This document shows, in pieces, positions 27,544 through 40,194 of a DNA stretch of 64,000 nucleotides; position 1 is the first letter of the stretch, and every line of letters starts with the position of its first letter. The translations under genes were made by a program, and so were the position numbers. A model generated the notes under the pieces. That model was not told the origin of the DNA, searched no databases, and worked only from the letters and a program-made list of their open reading frames with translations. Source of the DNA: Bacillus kexueae (GTDB lineage: Bacteria; Bacillota; Bacilli; Bacillales; Aeribacillaceae); assembly GCF_022809095.1 (NCBI RefSeq), contig NZ_JALAZE010000007.1, positions 62,001 through 126,000 of the forward strand, read 5' to 3'.

Positions 27544-28926
27544 TCAAGATTGTTTTAATTTCCATTCTAAAATATCCCTAAGCATTTCCGGCATGAAGTA
27601 CGTTTTTTCGTTTAAATGACTTAACTCAGGGTAGAGTGGACCCAATGTAAACATATCTAGTGTTGCAATTCGATACGTACGGTTAGGATCAAGTGGGGCC
27701 CCATTAACATAAACTTCTCTGACATGAAATTGTCCATCTTCAAGCTTTTTTCCCTCAACTACAATACCATCAAAAATCATGCGTCCCATGACTTTCCCTC
27801 TAAATCCAAGACCTTTTAGTTTGAGTTTTTCCATTTTGTCTGTTCTCGCTTGCAAAATAACTTCTTTTAACTGATTCCCTGATATAGTTAAAAGGCAAGG
27901 GTTGATTGGATGCGGGCAAATACGATGAATATCTCCCTTCGTCACGATACCTTTAGGTAACGACTCCAGTAAAACTCCCGCATTTACCATGGATGCTTCA
28001 CTATTACACCATTCTTTCACCGCTTTTGCGAGCAGCTGTGAAAACGATGAATCTTTAAACCAATTGAGCTCTAAAGGTTTAGTTAAGCGAGCTACCGGTT
28101 CATTTAATACGGATTTCGCTTCTTTTTCTAACTGTTGCAGGTGAAGGCTTGCCTCTTTATCTTGAGGCAATAAATTTGTGTCAACTAATTCCGCTTGAAT
28201 CTCGTTTTCCTCACCTTCACCTAAAGTTATTTTAATATGCCCTATCCATTGTCCATACTTTCCTGCACCTGTCAGCAAAGTATTATTGACCACTTTTCCA
28301 TTTTGCAGTACATGATGCGTGTGGCCACCGATAATAACATCTATTTCTGGGAACTTACGAGCAACTATCTCATCATCTGAAAGGCCGAGATGAGAAAGCA
28401 AAACGACGCCATCCACATAGTCACGAATTTCTTTCAAAACTTGCTTGATACAATCGAACGGGTCAAGAATGGACCAGCCAAGCATTCGATAAAAGGTTTC
28501 ATAAAACACCGTTACACCGATAACACCAATTTTTATTCCTTGTTCAGTAGTTATGATTTCATACGGTTTCGTCCATTTAGGCCTATCACCATTTTCTTTC
28601 CTAAGGTTCGCAACAATGACCGGAAACGTTGCCTCATCATACAACGTATCTAATTGGTCATGAGATAACGTTATTCCCTCGTTATTCCCAATCGTAACCG
28701 CATCGTAATTTAGTTCGTTTAACAACTGGATGTTCGCTTTTCCAGAAGTTGCTTCCGAAATGGGATGAAAGCGATCAACGTGATCGCCTATATCAAAAAG
28801 GAGGCATGTCTCACCATTCGTATCATGCTTTATTTTTTGCTGCTTTAAGTAATAGGATATTTGAGGCCACATTTCAAAATGACTATGTAAATCGTTTGTA
28901 TGATAAATATGAATAGTCTGTCCCAA
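27544..28926 (-). CDS. yunD: Metallophosphoesterase / 5'-nucleotidase-family protein YunD
   Basis: A 460-residue two-domain protein of the UshA/5'-nucleotidase family. Metal-site motifs are HTNDLHSH near residue 9, FDIGDHVDR, GNNEG and GGHTHHVLQ near 205; the C-terminal nucleotidase domain includes NAGVLLESLPKG. There is no signal peptide, so it should act in the cytoplasm. The start is TTG at 28926 with AAGGAGA 8 bases upstream, giving nearly the B. subtilis length; longer readings run through the ribosome site. It lies 13 bases after yunE. Confidence 0.87.
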   Translation of the reverse strand: MGQTIHIYHTNDLHSHFEMWPQISYYLKQQKIKHDTNGETCLLFDIGDHVDRFHPISEATSGKANIQLLNELNYDAVTIGNNEGITLSHDQLDTLYDEATFPVIVANLRKENGDRPKWTKPYEIITTEQGIKIGVIGVTVFYETFYRMLGWSILDPFDCIKQVLKEIRDYVDGVVLLSHLGLSDDEIVARKFPEIDVIIGGHTHHVLQNGKVVNNTLLTGAGKYGQWIGHIKITLGEGEENEIQAELVDTNLLPQDKEASLHLQQLEKEAKSVLNEPVARLTKPLELNWFKDSSFSQLLAKAVKEWCNSEASMVNAGVLLESLPKGIVTKGDIHRICPHPINPCLLTISGNQLKEVILQARTDKMEKLKLKGLGFRGKVMGRMIFDGIVVEGKKLEDGQFHVREVYVNGAPLDPNRTYRIATLDMFTLGPLYPELSHLNEKTYFMPEMLRDILEWKLKQS

Positions 28927-28939
28927 CGTTTCTCTCTCC

Positions 28940-29761
28940 TTAAGCCATTCCTTGATAAATAAGACGTAACCCAACAATAATTAAAATGATGCGTAACAAT
29001 TGAACAATGTGTTTACTCTTTAGTTTTTGATTGATATGCGCTCCGAACTTTCCTCCAAACCACGCTCCAGGAACGAGCGCCAAAGCGTACAGCCAATTGA
29101 CATTCCCTAGTACTACATGTGTAGTGGAACTAACTATGGACGACATGAAGATGATAAACATGGATGTCGCAACGGCAATATGAGGGGGAAATAAAAAGAG
29201 CATAATCATTGCTGGAACCATTAATGAACCGCCACCAATTCCAAATAAACCTGATAAAAATCCGACCCCAAAAGCGATAACACCCCCAAATACAGGGTGA
29301 AAGCCGTAAGTTAATTTTTGACCTTCCTCATTATAGTACGTTCGAATGAATCCGTTTTTTCGTTCTTTTTGCTTTGGTTTCAAACGTTCATTTAAAAATA
29401 GTAATATGGCACATCCAATCATGAACAAGCCGAAATAAATATTAAAATCATTAGACTGTAAACTTTTGTTTACCCATGCTCCGACTAGCGCACCTGGACC
29501 ACTTCCGATAAACAGGACGAACCCACTTTTGTAATCTACCTTCTTATACTTCATATACGCCAAGGTAGAGGATAGACCGGTAAAAATAATCACCACTAAA
29601 GACGTTCCAACAGCTACTTGATGAGACATTCCTTCTAAAATGCTTAAGTATGGTGCTAAAAATAATAAGGCGGGTACGACGATGATTCCTCCACCAAGCC
29701 CTAACAAACTGCCTAATGTTCCGGCTAGAAAGCCGATTATTATTAAAATCAAAAAGTCCAT
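28940..29761 (-). CDS. yunE: TauE/SafE-family sulphite/sulphonate exporter-like permease YunE
   Basis: A 273-residue permease with about eight transmembrane helices and two TauE repeats, each with a glycine-rich motif (LGSLLGLGGGIIVVPALL near 17-34; GFLSGLFGIGGGSLMVP near 165-181). The family moves anions such as sulphite, sulphoacetate or organic acids; the substrate here is unknown. It forms a likely operon with yunF upstream and yunD downstream. Confidence 0.87.
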   Translation of the reverse strand: MDFLILIIIGFLAGTLGSLLGLGGGIIVVPALLFLAPYLSILEGMSHQVAVGTSLVVIIFTGLSSTLAYMKYKKVDYKSGFVLFIGSGPGALVGAWVNKSLQSNDFNIYFGLFMIGCAILLFLNERLKPKQKERKNGFIRTYYNEEGQKLTYGFHPVFGGVIAFGVGFLSGLFGIGGGSLMVPAMIMLFLFPPHIAVATSMFIIFMSSIVSSTTHVVLGNVNWLYALALVPGAWFGGKFGAHINQKLKSKHIVQLLRIILIIVGLRLIYQGMA

Positions 29762-29780
29762 TTCAAATCTCCTTTATTGT

Positions 29781-30641
29781 TCATTCCGTCCAATCAAACA
29801 AATCGAGCTGCTTAGGTGCCAAATCTTTATATTCAATGTCCAGCAATTGAATAAATTGTTTGGCATTGTCTGCTGCATCGCCGCCTGAGTTGTTATTGAA
29901 TAGCACAAAGACATTTTGTGACTGTTCATGAAGGGATTTTATATTCTCTTTCCACTCAGACAATTCTTGATCGTTGTAGCGATATAAATAGCGTACATCT
30001 CGCCAATTCCCCTCTTTCGGTTTTGTCCAACCATGCACATTTCTTCCGTGAAATCGAACTAACGTCATAACATCATCCGTTGTTCTCAAAACAGTTGGAA
30101 CAGAGCCTTTGCCCGCTTGCGGCTCATCACAAATGCTATGTATCCATTTCTCTTTTAACATAAATTCAATGGTTTGTTCTCGATATTTCACATCAAACCA
30201 TGATTGCTCACGAAATTCAAGAGCACATGTAATGTCTCCCATCATAGATTTGCAATACCGTAAATAACTAACATTTTCGCGACTACACGAAAACCAGGGT
30301 GGGAACTGAAATAAGACCATCGCCAGTTTATTCGCTTCTTGAAATGGAATAAGCATACGCTTAAATGCTTCAAACATCTCTTCTCTACTTTGAAAAGGAT
30401 TTACTCCCCTGCTATGTCCTGTCATTCCCTGATAAGCTTTTACGACAAATTGAAATGAATCCGGTGTATCCTGTACCCATTTTCTTACGTTCCGCTCAGG
30501 TTGAATAGCATAAAAAGTTGAATCTACTTCTACCGTGGGAAAATGAGCTGCATATTCCTTTAATTTGTCTGCAGGAGATAAACCAGGTGGATAAAGTGAA
30601 TCGTGATCTCCCCATCCTGTTACCCCTATATAAATCATCAT
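29781..30641 (-). CDS. yunF: DUF72 protein YunF
   Basis: A 286-residue DUF72 TIM-barrel protein. Signatures are IGVTGWGDHDSLYP at the N-terminus, FPTVEVDSTFYAIQ near 34-47, CALEFREQSWF near 138-148 and a C-terminal FVLFNNNSGGDAADNA. No reaction is known. First gene of yunF-yunE-yunD, with 19 bases to yunE. Confidence 0.88.
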   Translation of the reverse strand: MMIYIGVTGWGDHDSLYPPGLSPADKLKEYAAHFPTVEVDSTFYAIQPERNVRKWVQDTPDSFQFVVKAYQGMTGHSRGVNPFQSREEMFEAFKRMLIPFQEANKLAMVLFQFPPWFSCSRENVSYLRYCKSMMGDITCALEFREQSWFDVKYREQTIEFMLKEKWIHSICDEPQAGKGSVPTVLRTTDDVMTLVRFHGRNVHGWTKPKEGNWRDVRYLYRYNDQELSEWKENIKSLHEQSQNVFVLFNNNSGGDAADNAKQFIQLLDIEYKDLAPKQLDLFDWTE

Positions 30642-30746
30642 ACTCCCTCAATTCTACTGATAAAATACAAACCTAAACCTTCTTATGTTTTATCATAATA
30701 TAATCAAACAAAACATTCACGGTTACAGCTTAATTTTACATTAAAG

Positions 30747-30778
30747 AAAAAGCTCACCGGGAATGGTGAGCTTTCGTT
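30747..30778 (-). terminator. Intrinsic terminator of the suf operon
   Basis: AAAGCTCACC / GGTGAGCTTT stem followed by TTCTTT on the minus strand, about 20 bases past the sufB stop. Confidence 0.87.
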
Positions 30779-30793
30779 ATATCATATATTCGA

Positions 30794-32191
30794 TTATCCG
30801 ATTGAACCTTCCATCTCGAATTTGATGAGACGGTTCATTTCAACAGCATATTCCATTGGAAGTTCTTTTGTAAATGGCTCAATGAAGCCCATAACGATCA
30901 TTTCTGTTGCTTCTTCTTCAGAAATACCGCGACTCATGAGATAGAATAACTGCTCTTCAGATACTTTTGATACTTTCGCTTCATGCTCTAATGAAATGTT
31001 ATCATTAAAGATCTCGTTGTACGGAATTGTATCAGATGTTGATTTATTGTCCATGATTAAAGTGTCACACTCGATATTTGCACGAGCGCCGTCCGCTTTA
31101 CGTCCGAAATGAACGATTCCACGGTACGTTACTTTACCACCTTGCTTCGAAATTGATTTCGATACAATTGTGGAAGAAGTGTTTGGAGCTAAATGAATCA
31201 TTTTCGCTCCTGCATCTTGGTGTTGTCCCTTACCAGCTAAAGCAATGGATAATGTCATTCCACGTGCACCTTCACCTTTAAGAACAACTGCGGGATATTT
31301 CATCGTTAATTTAGAACCGATGTTCCCGTCAATCCATTCCATCGTTGCATTTTCTTCACAAATCGCACGCTTTGTTACAAGGTTGTATACGTTGTTTGCC
31401 CAGTTTTGAATTGTTGTATAACGGCAGTAAGCGTCTTTCTTAATGACAATCTCAACAACCGCACTGTGTAATGAGTTCGTTGTATAAACTGGAGCTGTAC
31501 ATCCTTCTACATAATGTACGTGCGCACCTTCGTCAACGATAATTAACGTACGCTCGAACTGTCCCATATTTTCAGAGTTGATACGGAAATACGCTTGAAG
31601 AGGTGTGTCTACTTTTACACCTTTCGGAACATAAATGAACGATCCACCAGACCATACAGCTGAGTTTAATGCTGCAAATTTGTTGTCTGTCGGAGGAACA
31701 ACTGTCGCCCAGTGTTCACGGAAAATATCTTCATTTTCTCTTAATGCACTATCCGTATCTTTAAAGACAATTCCTAGCTCTTCTAAATCTTCTTTCATGT
31801 TGTGGTATACTACTTCAGATTCGTACTGAGCCGAAACACCCGCTAAATATTTTTGTTCCGCTTCAGGAATACCAAGCTTATCAAACGTTTGTTTAATTTC
31901 ATCAGGTACTTCATCCCAAGAGCGCTCAGACTTTTCAGATGGCTTTACGTAGTACGTAATTTCATCAAAGTCTAAAGAGTTCAAATCTCCGCCCCATTGA
32001 GGCATCGGCATATTATAGAAATGCTCTAACGACTTTAGGCGGAACTTTAACATCCACTCAGGCTCGTTTTTCATTTTTGAAATTTCTTCAACGATTTCCT
32101 TTGTTAATCCACGTTTTGAACGGAAAATGGAAACGTCTTTATCGGCGAAGCCGTACTTGTAATCGCCGATTTCAGGCATATTCTTTGCCAT
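30794..32191 (-). CDS. sufB: Fe-S cluster scaffold SufB
   Basis: A 465-residue SufB, the scaffold of the SufBCD complex on which new Fe-S clusters are assembled. The C-terminal SufB/SufD beta-helix domain has [26 protein letters not shown] and the ending [19 protein letters not shown]. The cysteine in EGCTAP and the C-terminal glutamate are among the conserved residues. Last gene of sufC-sufD-sufS-sufU-sufB. Confidence 0.97.
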   Translation of the reverse strand: MAKNMPEIGDYKYGFADKDVSIFRSKRGLTKEIVEEISKMKNEPEWMLKFRLKSLEHFYNMPMPQWGGDLNSLDFDEITYYVKPSEKSERSWDEVPDEIKQTFDKLGIPEAEQKYLAGVSAQYESEVVYHNMKEDLEELGIVFKDTDSALRENEDIFREHWATVVPPTDNKFAALNSAVWSGGSFIYVPKGVKVDTPLQAYFRINSENMGQFERTLIIVDEGAHVHYVEGCTAPVYTTNSLHSAVVEIVIKKDAYCRYTTIQNWANNVYNLVTKRAICEENATMEWIDGNIGSKLTMKYPAVVLKGEGARGMTLSIALAGKGQHQDAGAKMIHLAPNTSSTIVSKSISKQGGKVTYRGIVHFGRKADGARANIECDTLIMDNKSTSDTIPYNEIFNDNISLEHEAKVSKVSEEQLFYLMSRGISEEEATEMIVMGFIEPFTKELPMEYAVEMNRLIKFEMEGSIG

Positions 32192-32224
32192 GTATTGTCA
32201 CTCCAATCCATTTACGTTTTGGCC

Positions 32225-35179
<2,955 letters not shown>

Positions 35180-35196
35180 TTTCATCCCCCTAACGC

Positions 35197-35982
35197 TTAC
35201 GCTTCTTGCCCTACAGTTTCGTCTTCAATACCTAATTCTTTCTTGATCCAGTCGTAACCTTCAGCCTCAAGACGTTGTGCTAATTCAGCTCCACCAGATT
35301 TCACTACTTTACCTTGCATCATAACATGTACATAATCCGGTGTGATGTAGTTAAGAAGTCTTTGATAGTGTGTAATAATTAAGCAACCAAATTCAGAGCT
35401 GCGCATTTCGTTAATTCCTTTAGAGACAACTTTTAACGCGTCAATATCAAGACCAGAGTCGATTTCGTCTAAGATTGCCACTTTTGGCTCAAGCATCATT
35501 AACTGAAGAATTTCGTTACGTTTTTTCTCACCGCCAGAGAATCCTTCATTTAAATAACGTTGTGCCATATCTTGATCCATTTCTAAGAAGTCCATTTTCT
35601 CGTCCATTTTACGGATGAACTTCATTAAAGAAATCTCGTTTCCTTCTTCACGACGAGCGTTGATAGCTGAACGCAAGAAGTCTGCGTTTGTTACACCAGA
35701 AATTTCACTCGGATATTGCATTGCTAAGAAAAGACCTGCACGTGCTCTTTCATCCACGTCCATTTCTAAAACATCTTCACCATCAAGTGTAATGCTTCCC
35801 TTTGTAATCTCGTATTTTGGATGACCCATGATTGCGGAAGATAACGTTGATTTACCAGTTCCGTTTGGTCCCATGATTGCATGGATTTCTCCACCTTTAA
35901 TCTCAAGGTTTACACCCTTTAAGATTTCTTTGCCTTCCACTGAAACGTGTAAGTCCTTAATCGTTAACGTAGAACCTGCCAT
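35197..35982 (-). CDS. sufC: Fe-S assembly ATPase SufC
   Basis: A 261-residue ABC-type ATPase that drives the SufBD scaffold; it is soluble and not a transporter. Walker A GPNGTGKST at 38-46, signature FSGGEKKRNEI near 148 and Walker B VAILDEIDSGLD near 165-176. First gene of the operon. Upstream, TTCACA and TAGAAT 18 bases apart (about 36042-36077) may be the promoter. Confidence 0.97.
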   Translation of the reverse strand: MAGSTLTIKDLHVSVEGKEILKGVNLEIKGGEIHAIMGPNGTGKSTLSSAIMGHPKYEITKGSITLDGEDVLEMDVDERARAGLFLAMQYPSEISGVTNADFLRSAINARREEGNEISLMKFIRKMDEKMDFLEMDQDMAQRYLNEGFSGGEKKRNEILQLMMLEPKVAILDEIDSGLDIDALKVVSKGINEMRSSEFGCLIITHYQRLLNYITPDYVHVMMQGKVVKSGGAELAQRLEAEGYDWIKKELGIEDETVGQEA

Positions 35983-36322
35983 GAATATACCTCCATTTAT
36001 TTAAACATAATTTTCATACATTAATTCTCAATTTATTCTCATTCTAATTTTATAGTAAATAGAATGTGAATACAACTCTTATCACAACTTCAATTGTTTC
36101 CATTTGAACTATTTTAAATCAATTTGATGAAAAAGAGCCACTACCATCTTAACAAAAATTCAACAAAATATCTAAATGAATGCGATTATACACGAATAAA
36201 ATCTTCCTTTTCATCTATGTTGAGAAAAGAGCCTCTGTAAAAAATGTTGTTTGCTAAGTTAGCAACATCATTTTCGAAAGCAATCTTATCCTTTTTCGCA
36301 TAAAAAGAAGTGTAATTAATAA
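35983..36322. other. Leader region upstream of sufC
   Basis: AT-rich DNA with the probable suf promoter (36042-36077, minus strand) and a hairpin around TTGCTAA-G-TTAGCAA (36249-36263). I see no gene. Repeated TGAGAAT-like words near 36020-36045 are too degenerate to call a Fur box. Confidence 0.5.
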
Positions 36323-36355
36323 GGAAAGAGCCAGTCTATTTGACTAGCTCTTTCC
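36323..36355 (-). terminator. Terminator-like hairpin after the short gene at 36391
   Basis: GGAAAGAGC...GCTCTTTCC with inner AGT/ACT pairing. The flanking T-richness is moderate, so direction is uncertain. Confidence 0.6.
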
Positions 36356-36390
36356 TCAATTTCATATATGTTTAACCATCGTTGTTTTTC

Positions 36391-36606
36391 TTACATTCGT
36401 TTCGACAATCTATGTTCATCTACTGGAGGAGAATGAAGCTTCCGTTCAATGGAGCCCACAACATGCTGACTTATTACATACTCTTTTTCACGTTGTTTTT
36501 CCACTTCCAAACGCTTTTTATGCTTACGGCTATATTCTGCATACCCCATCCCATGAAATTGATGCATCGACTTTTCCATTTCAGACGTTACATTCAGGTC
36601 AAGCAA
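36391..36606 (-). CDS. Possible small charged protein, start uncertain
   Basis: A reading frame of up to 71 codons on the minus strand, rich in K, R, E, H and S (GMGYAEYSRKHKKRLEVEKQ), ending before a hairpin terminator. The composition is protein-like, but no standard start has a good ribosome site: TTG 36606 and an ATG at 36579 are candidates, and the frame stays open about eight codons further (reading YTSQE just before TTG) up to a TGA. The opposite-strand frame is rich in F and L and looks like a shadow. I do not recognise the product. Confidence 0.4.
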   Translation of the reverse strand: MLDLNVTSEMEKSMHQFHGMGYAEYSRKHKKRLEVEKQREKEYVISQHVVGSIERKLHSPPVDEHRLSKRM

Positions 36607-36802
36607 CTCTTGACTTGTATAAATAACGAATCATCCCTTCAATTGTTTTTTTCGTTTGAACAATTAAAAGCTTACCAAACATAGGAAGTCTTCCACAAAT
36701 GGGAGGGTTCCGTAAAATAAGGGATGACACGTAAAGATATAGAGTGGTGCTCAAACAGATTCTTTTCTTTTACAAATTCAGCCAAATACTCTTTTTTCCT
36801 CG

Positions 36803-37174
36803 TTATTGTAACGGATTTGAATCTCTTAAGTCCGCGATACAATCTTGGACTAGCGTAACGGCTTGACTCATTGCTGCGCCTCCGCCAAAAGCAGATGCTA
36901 CTCCTGCTGCTTCAAAAATTTCTTGCTCCGTACATTGATGATCGACGCACCCTTTCGTATGGTAGATCATACAATACTCATCTTGAAGAACCATACTAAT
37001 CCCGAGGGCGATGAGTTGTTTTTCCTTTTGCGAAAGTGCTCCCTCTTTAAAACATGCTTCAGTAAATTCATTATAATGCCTCGCTAAATCTGGCATCTTT
37101 TTCATAAATGTTCCTAGACCTTCTTTGTAGTCATATAAAGCTTGTTCTGTAAACGTACGACTTTGCTCGTGCAC
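36803..37174 (-). CDS. Carboxymuconolactone decarboxylase-family protein (AhpD-like fold)
   Basis: A 123-residue member of the CMD family. The core EYCMIYHTKGC (about residues 66-76) follows the common C-x-x-Y-H variant, so the CxxC redox pair of true AhpD peroxidase partners is absent. The C-terminal helix GVASAFGGGAAMSQAV is typical. The role is unknown. It lies between the suf and met operons and reads with them. Confidence 0.82.
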   Translation of the reverse strand: MHEQSRTFTEQALYDYKEGLGTFMKKMPDLARHYNEFTEACFKEGALSQKEKQLIALGISMVLQDEYCMIYHTKGCVDHQCTEQEIFEAAGVASAFGGGAAMSQAVTLVQDCIADLRDSNPLQ

Positions 37175-37256
37175 ACTATCACCCCATTATTAGAATTTCA
37201 ACGTTAGTATGGGATGAATTTTTGATAATATACGACTACCTTCAAGAATAAATAAA

Positions 37257-37295
37257 AAAGGTGTAAGAAGTCTTAAGCATTCTTACACCTTTTCA
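37257..37295 (-). terminator. Intrinsic terminator of metNPQ
   Basis: AAGGTGTAAGAA / TTCTTACACCTT stem with a T-rich tail, just past the metQ stop. Confidence 0.9.
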
Positions 37296-37300
37296 GTAAT

Positions 37301-38125
37301 TTATTCGTTCGCTGGAATGACAGAGCCTTTGTAGTTTTCTTCAATAAATTGTTGAATCTCTTCAGAGTGAAGTACTTCTACTAATGCTTGGATTTTCTCA
37401 GAATCTTTGTCTTCACTACGAACAACAATAAGGTTCACATACGGATTGTTTTCTGGTGATTCTAGGGCAATGGAATCAACCGATGGATCAAGGTCAGCTT
37501 CAAGAGCTAAGTTTCCATTAATTAAAATAGCATCAGCTTCATCATTTTCATACGCTTTCGTTAAAAATGGAGCTTCAATATCTGCTTTGAACTGTAGATT
37601 TTTCGGATTCTCAGCAATATCATCAATCGTTGCTTCCGTTTTTTCAATTCCGTCCTTTAGCGTAATAAGACCTTTTTCTTCTAACATGGAAAGCATACGT
37701 CCATGGTCAGCAACAGAGCTGCTCATAATAATAGTTGCCCCTTCAGGTAATTCCTCTAATGAATCGTATCTTTTGGAATATACCCCAATTGGTTCAATAT
37801 GAACTCCGCCTACGCTTTCAAAATCATAGCCGTGATCAGCAATTTGAGATTTTAAATAAGGTTCATGCTGAAAATAGTTAGCATCAATATCTTTTTCGGA
37901 TAAAGCTGTATTTGGGAGAACATAATCTGTAAATTCTTCAATTTGTAACTCATACCCTTTTTCTTCCAATAACGATTTCGCTTCTTCTAAAATCTCCGTA
38001 TGTGGAATTGGTGATGCTCCTACCTTAATAACCTTGCTTTCACCTTCACTCGACTCTCCACCACCGCAAGCAACAGTGAATGCAGTTGTAACTGTAAGAA
38101 CTCCTGTTAGTAATAGCTTTTTCAT
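37301..38125 (-). CDS. metQ: Methionine-binding lipoprotein MetQ
   Basis: A 274-residue substrate-binding lipoprotein of the NlpA/MetQ family that captures methionine for the MetNP importer. Signal peptide with lipobox ending TVAC (C20). Family blocks KVGASPIPHTEIL (about 34-46) and NYFQHEPYLK (about 83-92) are present. Third gene of the S-box-controlled operon. Confidence 0.95.
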   Translation of the reverse strand: MKKLLLTGVLTVTTAFTVACGGGESSEGESKVIKVGASPIPHTEILEEAKSLLEEKGYELQIEEFTDYVLPNTALSEKDIDANYFQHEPYLKSQIADHGYDFESVGGVHIEPIGVYSKRYDSLEELPEGATIIMSSSVADHGRMLSMLEEKGLITLKDGIEKTEATIDDIAENPKNLQFKADIEAPFLTKAYENDEADAILINGNLALEADLDPSVDSIALESPENNPYVNLIVVRSEDKDSEKIQALVEVLHSEEIQQFIEENYKGSVIPANE

Positions 38126-38137
38126 GTTGTTTTCCTC

Positions 38138-38806
38138 CTAACGTTTATCTAATAAATTGGTTAATTTATCTCCTAAAAATTGAATAATAAAGACGATAAG
38201 TAAAATTAATATGGTCGCAATGAGTGTTACATCATTATTATTTCGTTGGAACCCTTCTAAATAAGCTAAATTCCCTAAACCACCAGCACCTACAACCCCC
38301 GCCATAGCTGTATAACCTACGAGAGCGATCGCTGTAACCGTTATGCCGGAAACAAGGGCGGGCATCGATTCTGGTAACAATACTTTAAAAATGATAGTTG
38401 TCGTTTTCGCCCCCATTGATTTAGCGGCTTCAATAACCCCTTTATCAATTTCTCTTAACGCAATCTCAACCATTCGGCCGTAGAAAGGAGCGGCCCCAAT
38501 AATTAATGCCGGAAGAGCTGCATTTGCCCCCAATATTGTTCCAACCACGATTTTGGTGAACGGAATGAGTAAGATAATTAAAATGATAAAAGGAATAGAA
38601 CGAAAAATATTCACCAAAGACGCTACAACTTGATTCACCATGCGATTTTCCCAAATGTTCCCTTTAGAAGTAAGGAATAATAAAAGACCTAATGCAATTC
38701 CAAGAATAAATGTGGCAATGACTGAGATTGCCGTCATATATAGGGTTTCAAATGTAGCGTCCCATATTTTTTCCCATTTTACGTTTGGAAACCATTCATG
38801 AAGCAT
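38138..38806 (-). CDS. metP: Methionine ABC transporter permease MetP (MetI family)
   Basis: A 222-residue permease with five predicted helices and the cytoplasmic coupling loop (EIDKGVIEAAKSMGAKTTTII, seen near 140-160). Its ATG lies 11 bases inside the end of metN, after GGAGGTGA. It forms the channel of the methionine importer together with MetN and MetQ. Confidence 0.95.
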   Translation of the reverse strand: MLHEWFPNVKWEKIWDATFETLYMTAISVIATFILGIALGLLLFLTSKGNIWENRMVNQVVASLVNIFRSIPFIILIILLIPFTKIVVGTILGANAALPALIIGAAPFYGRMVEIALREIDKGVIEAAKSMGAKTTTIIFKVLLPESMPALVSGITVTAIALVGYTAMAGVVGAGGLGNLAYLEGFQRNNNDVTLIATILILLIVFIIQFLGDKLTNLLDKR

Positions 38807-39824
38807 GAGCGATCACCTCCGCATTCACTTTTTCACGTTGTAAATAGTCGATCGCCTCTTGAACAATGTTGTCACTCCCATTTAAATGAATAAATAGCGT
38901 TCCATAAGCCCCGCGCTGAGTTTGTGAAATCTTTCCTTGTAAGATGTTTACCGTAAGATCAAATTGTTTCATTAACTGAGTAATGATAGGCTGTTCAGCA
39001 GACTCGCCAATAAACGTTAATTTCACTACTTTTCCTTCTTTGTAGTGTGTGAGCAAGTGCTCAATCGTCTCCAGCGTTTCTTCTGGTTCTGTCACTTGTT
39101 GAACGAACCGTTTCGTTATCGGTTGTTTTGGCTCTTGGAAAACGTTTAGTACTTCTCCTTCTTCCACCACTTTACCGCGTTCCATAACTGCCACTCTATG
39201 ACAGATTTTTCGTATGACATGCATCTCATGTGTAATTAAAACAATGGTCAAACCTAATCGACGATTAATATCCACTAATAAATCTAAAATCGAATCCGTC
39301 GTTTGAGGGTCTAGAGCTGATGTCGCCTCATCGCAAAGAAGGACTTTCGGATTATTAGCAAGAGCTCTTGCAATTCCAACACGTTGCTTTTGCCCTCCAC
39401 TTAGCTGGGAAGGATACGCATTCTCTCGTCCTTCAAGACCAACAAGCTTGATTAATTCATCCACCCTTTTTAACCGTTCCTTTTTTGGAATACCTGCTAT
39501 TTCCAGTGGAAATGCGATATTATCGCGAACGGTTCGAGACCATAAAAGATTGAAATGCTGAAAGATCATGCTAATTTCTTGTCTTGCTTTTCGCAACGCT
39601 TCTCCTTTTATCTCGTCGATTCGATTCCCCACTACTTCGACTGAACCGGATGTCGGTTTCTCAAGTCCATTTAACAAGCGAATCAATGAGCTTTTCCCAG
39701 CACCACTATATCCGATGATTCCGAATATTTCGCCTTTTTTGATTGTTAAATTCACTTGATCGACTGCTGTTACATCTCCATTACTCGAAGAATAAATCTT
39801 TGATACATTTTTTAACGAAATCAA
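38796..39824 (-). CDS. metN: Methionine ABC transporter ATPase MetN
   Basis: A 342-residue ATPase with Walker A GYSGAGKSS (38-46), signature LSGGQKQR near 140, Walker B VLLCDEATSALD near 160, and a C-terminal NIL regulatory domain (from about 265) that senses methionine in homologues. First gene of metN-metP-metQ, preceded by a SAM riboswitch. Confidence 0.96.
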   Translation of the reverse strand: MISLKNVSKIYSSSNGDVTAVDQVNLTIKKGEIFGIIGYSGAGKSSLIRLLNGLEKPTSGSVEVVGNRIDEIKGEALRKARQEISMIFQHFNLLWSRTVRDNIAFPLEIAGIPKKERLKRVDELIKLVGLEGRENAYPSQLSGGQKQRVGIARALANNPKVLLCDEATSALDPQTTDSILDLLVDINRRLGLTIVLITHEMHVIRKICHRVAVMERGKVVEEGEVLNVFQEPKQPITKRFVQQVTEPEETLETIEHLLTHYKEGKVVKLTFIGESAEQPIITQLMKQFDLTVNILQGKISQTQRGAYGTLFIHLNGSDNIVQEAIDYLQREKVNAEVIAHAS

Positions 39825-39932
39825 TCTTCCACCTGCTTTCTAAGATGTTTACTGGCATTATGTTTTTACGTTATTACATGCTCCGTTTCCAAGCATCCAT
39901 TCTTGAAAGTAATCAAAAGCATCTTAACAATG

Positions 39933-39966
39933 AAAAAAGCCTTTCTGCGATGAACAGAAAGGCTTT
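39933..39966 (-). terminator. Expression-platform terminator of the SAM riboswitch
   Basis: AAAGCCTTTCTG / CAGAAAGGCTTTTTT on the minus strand, between the S-box aptamer and the metN start. Confidence 0.93.
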
Positions 39967-39985
39967 ATATATAACGTATAAAAAA

Positions 39986-40098
39986 CCTTTCTCTCATCTT
40001 TCAAAGCTATCGCTTTGCGTGAATTGGCACCATTTCAACTGTCGTTGACGGTTGCCGGGTTTCATAGGGCACTTCCCTCCACCTCTCTGGATAAGAGA
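39986..40098 (-). ncRNA. SAM riboswitch (S-box)
   Basis: The minus strand reads CTCTTATCCAGAGAGG, TGGAGGGA, GCCCTATGAAACCCGGCAACC, a variable P3-P4 stem, GGTGCCAATTC and the closing GATGAGAG, which are the conserved S-box elements in order. With the terminator downstream, SAM should shut off metNPQ. Confidence 0.98.
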
Positions 40099-40141
40099 AA
40101 CAGTTCACTATTTAATTGTATTGGTTAAATAACTGATTCTG

Positions 40142-40170
40142 ATTCTAGCATCTTCTTATTTTTCTGTCAA
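40142..40170 (-). promoter_or_regulatory. Promoter of the S-box metNPQ transcript
   Basis: TTGACA (40165-40170) and TAGAAT (40142-40147) with a 17-base spacer, about 40 bases upstream of the aptamer. Confidence 0.88.
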
Positions 40171-40194
40171 TTACTTTTTTAAACAATTAACGTG

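Noticed and set aside
36005-36050. Fur box upstream of sufC
   Set aside because: TGAGAAT-like words occur as direct repeats, not as a 7-1-7 inverted repeat; too weak next to the clear boxes at 51228-51269.
36382-36684. 100-codon plus-strand frame rich in F, L and H
   Set aside because: It is the shadow of the charged minus-strand frame and has no ribosome site or family-like features.
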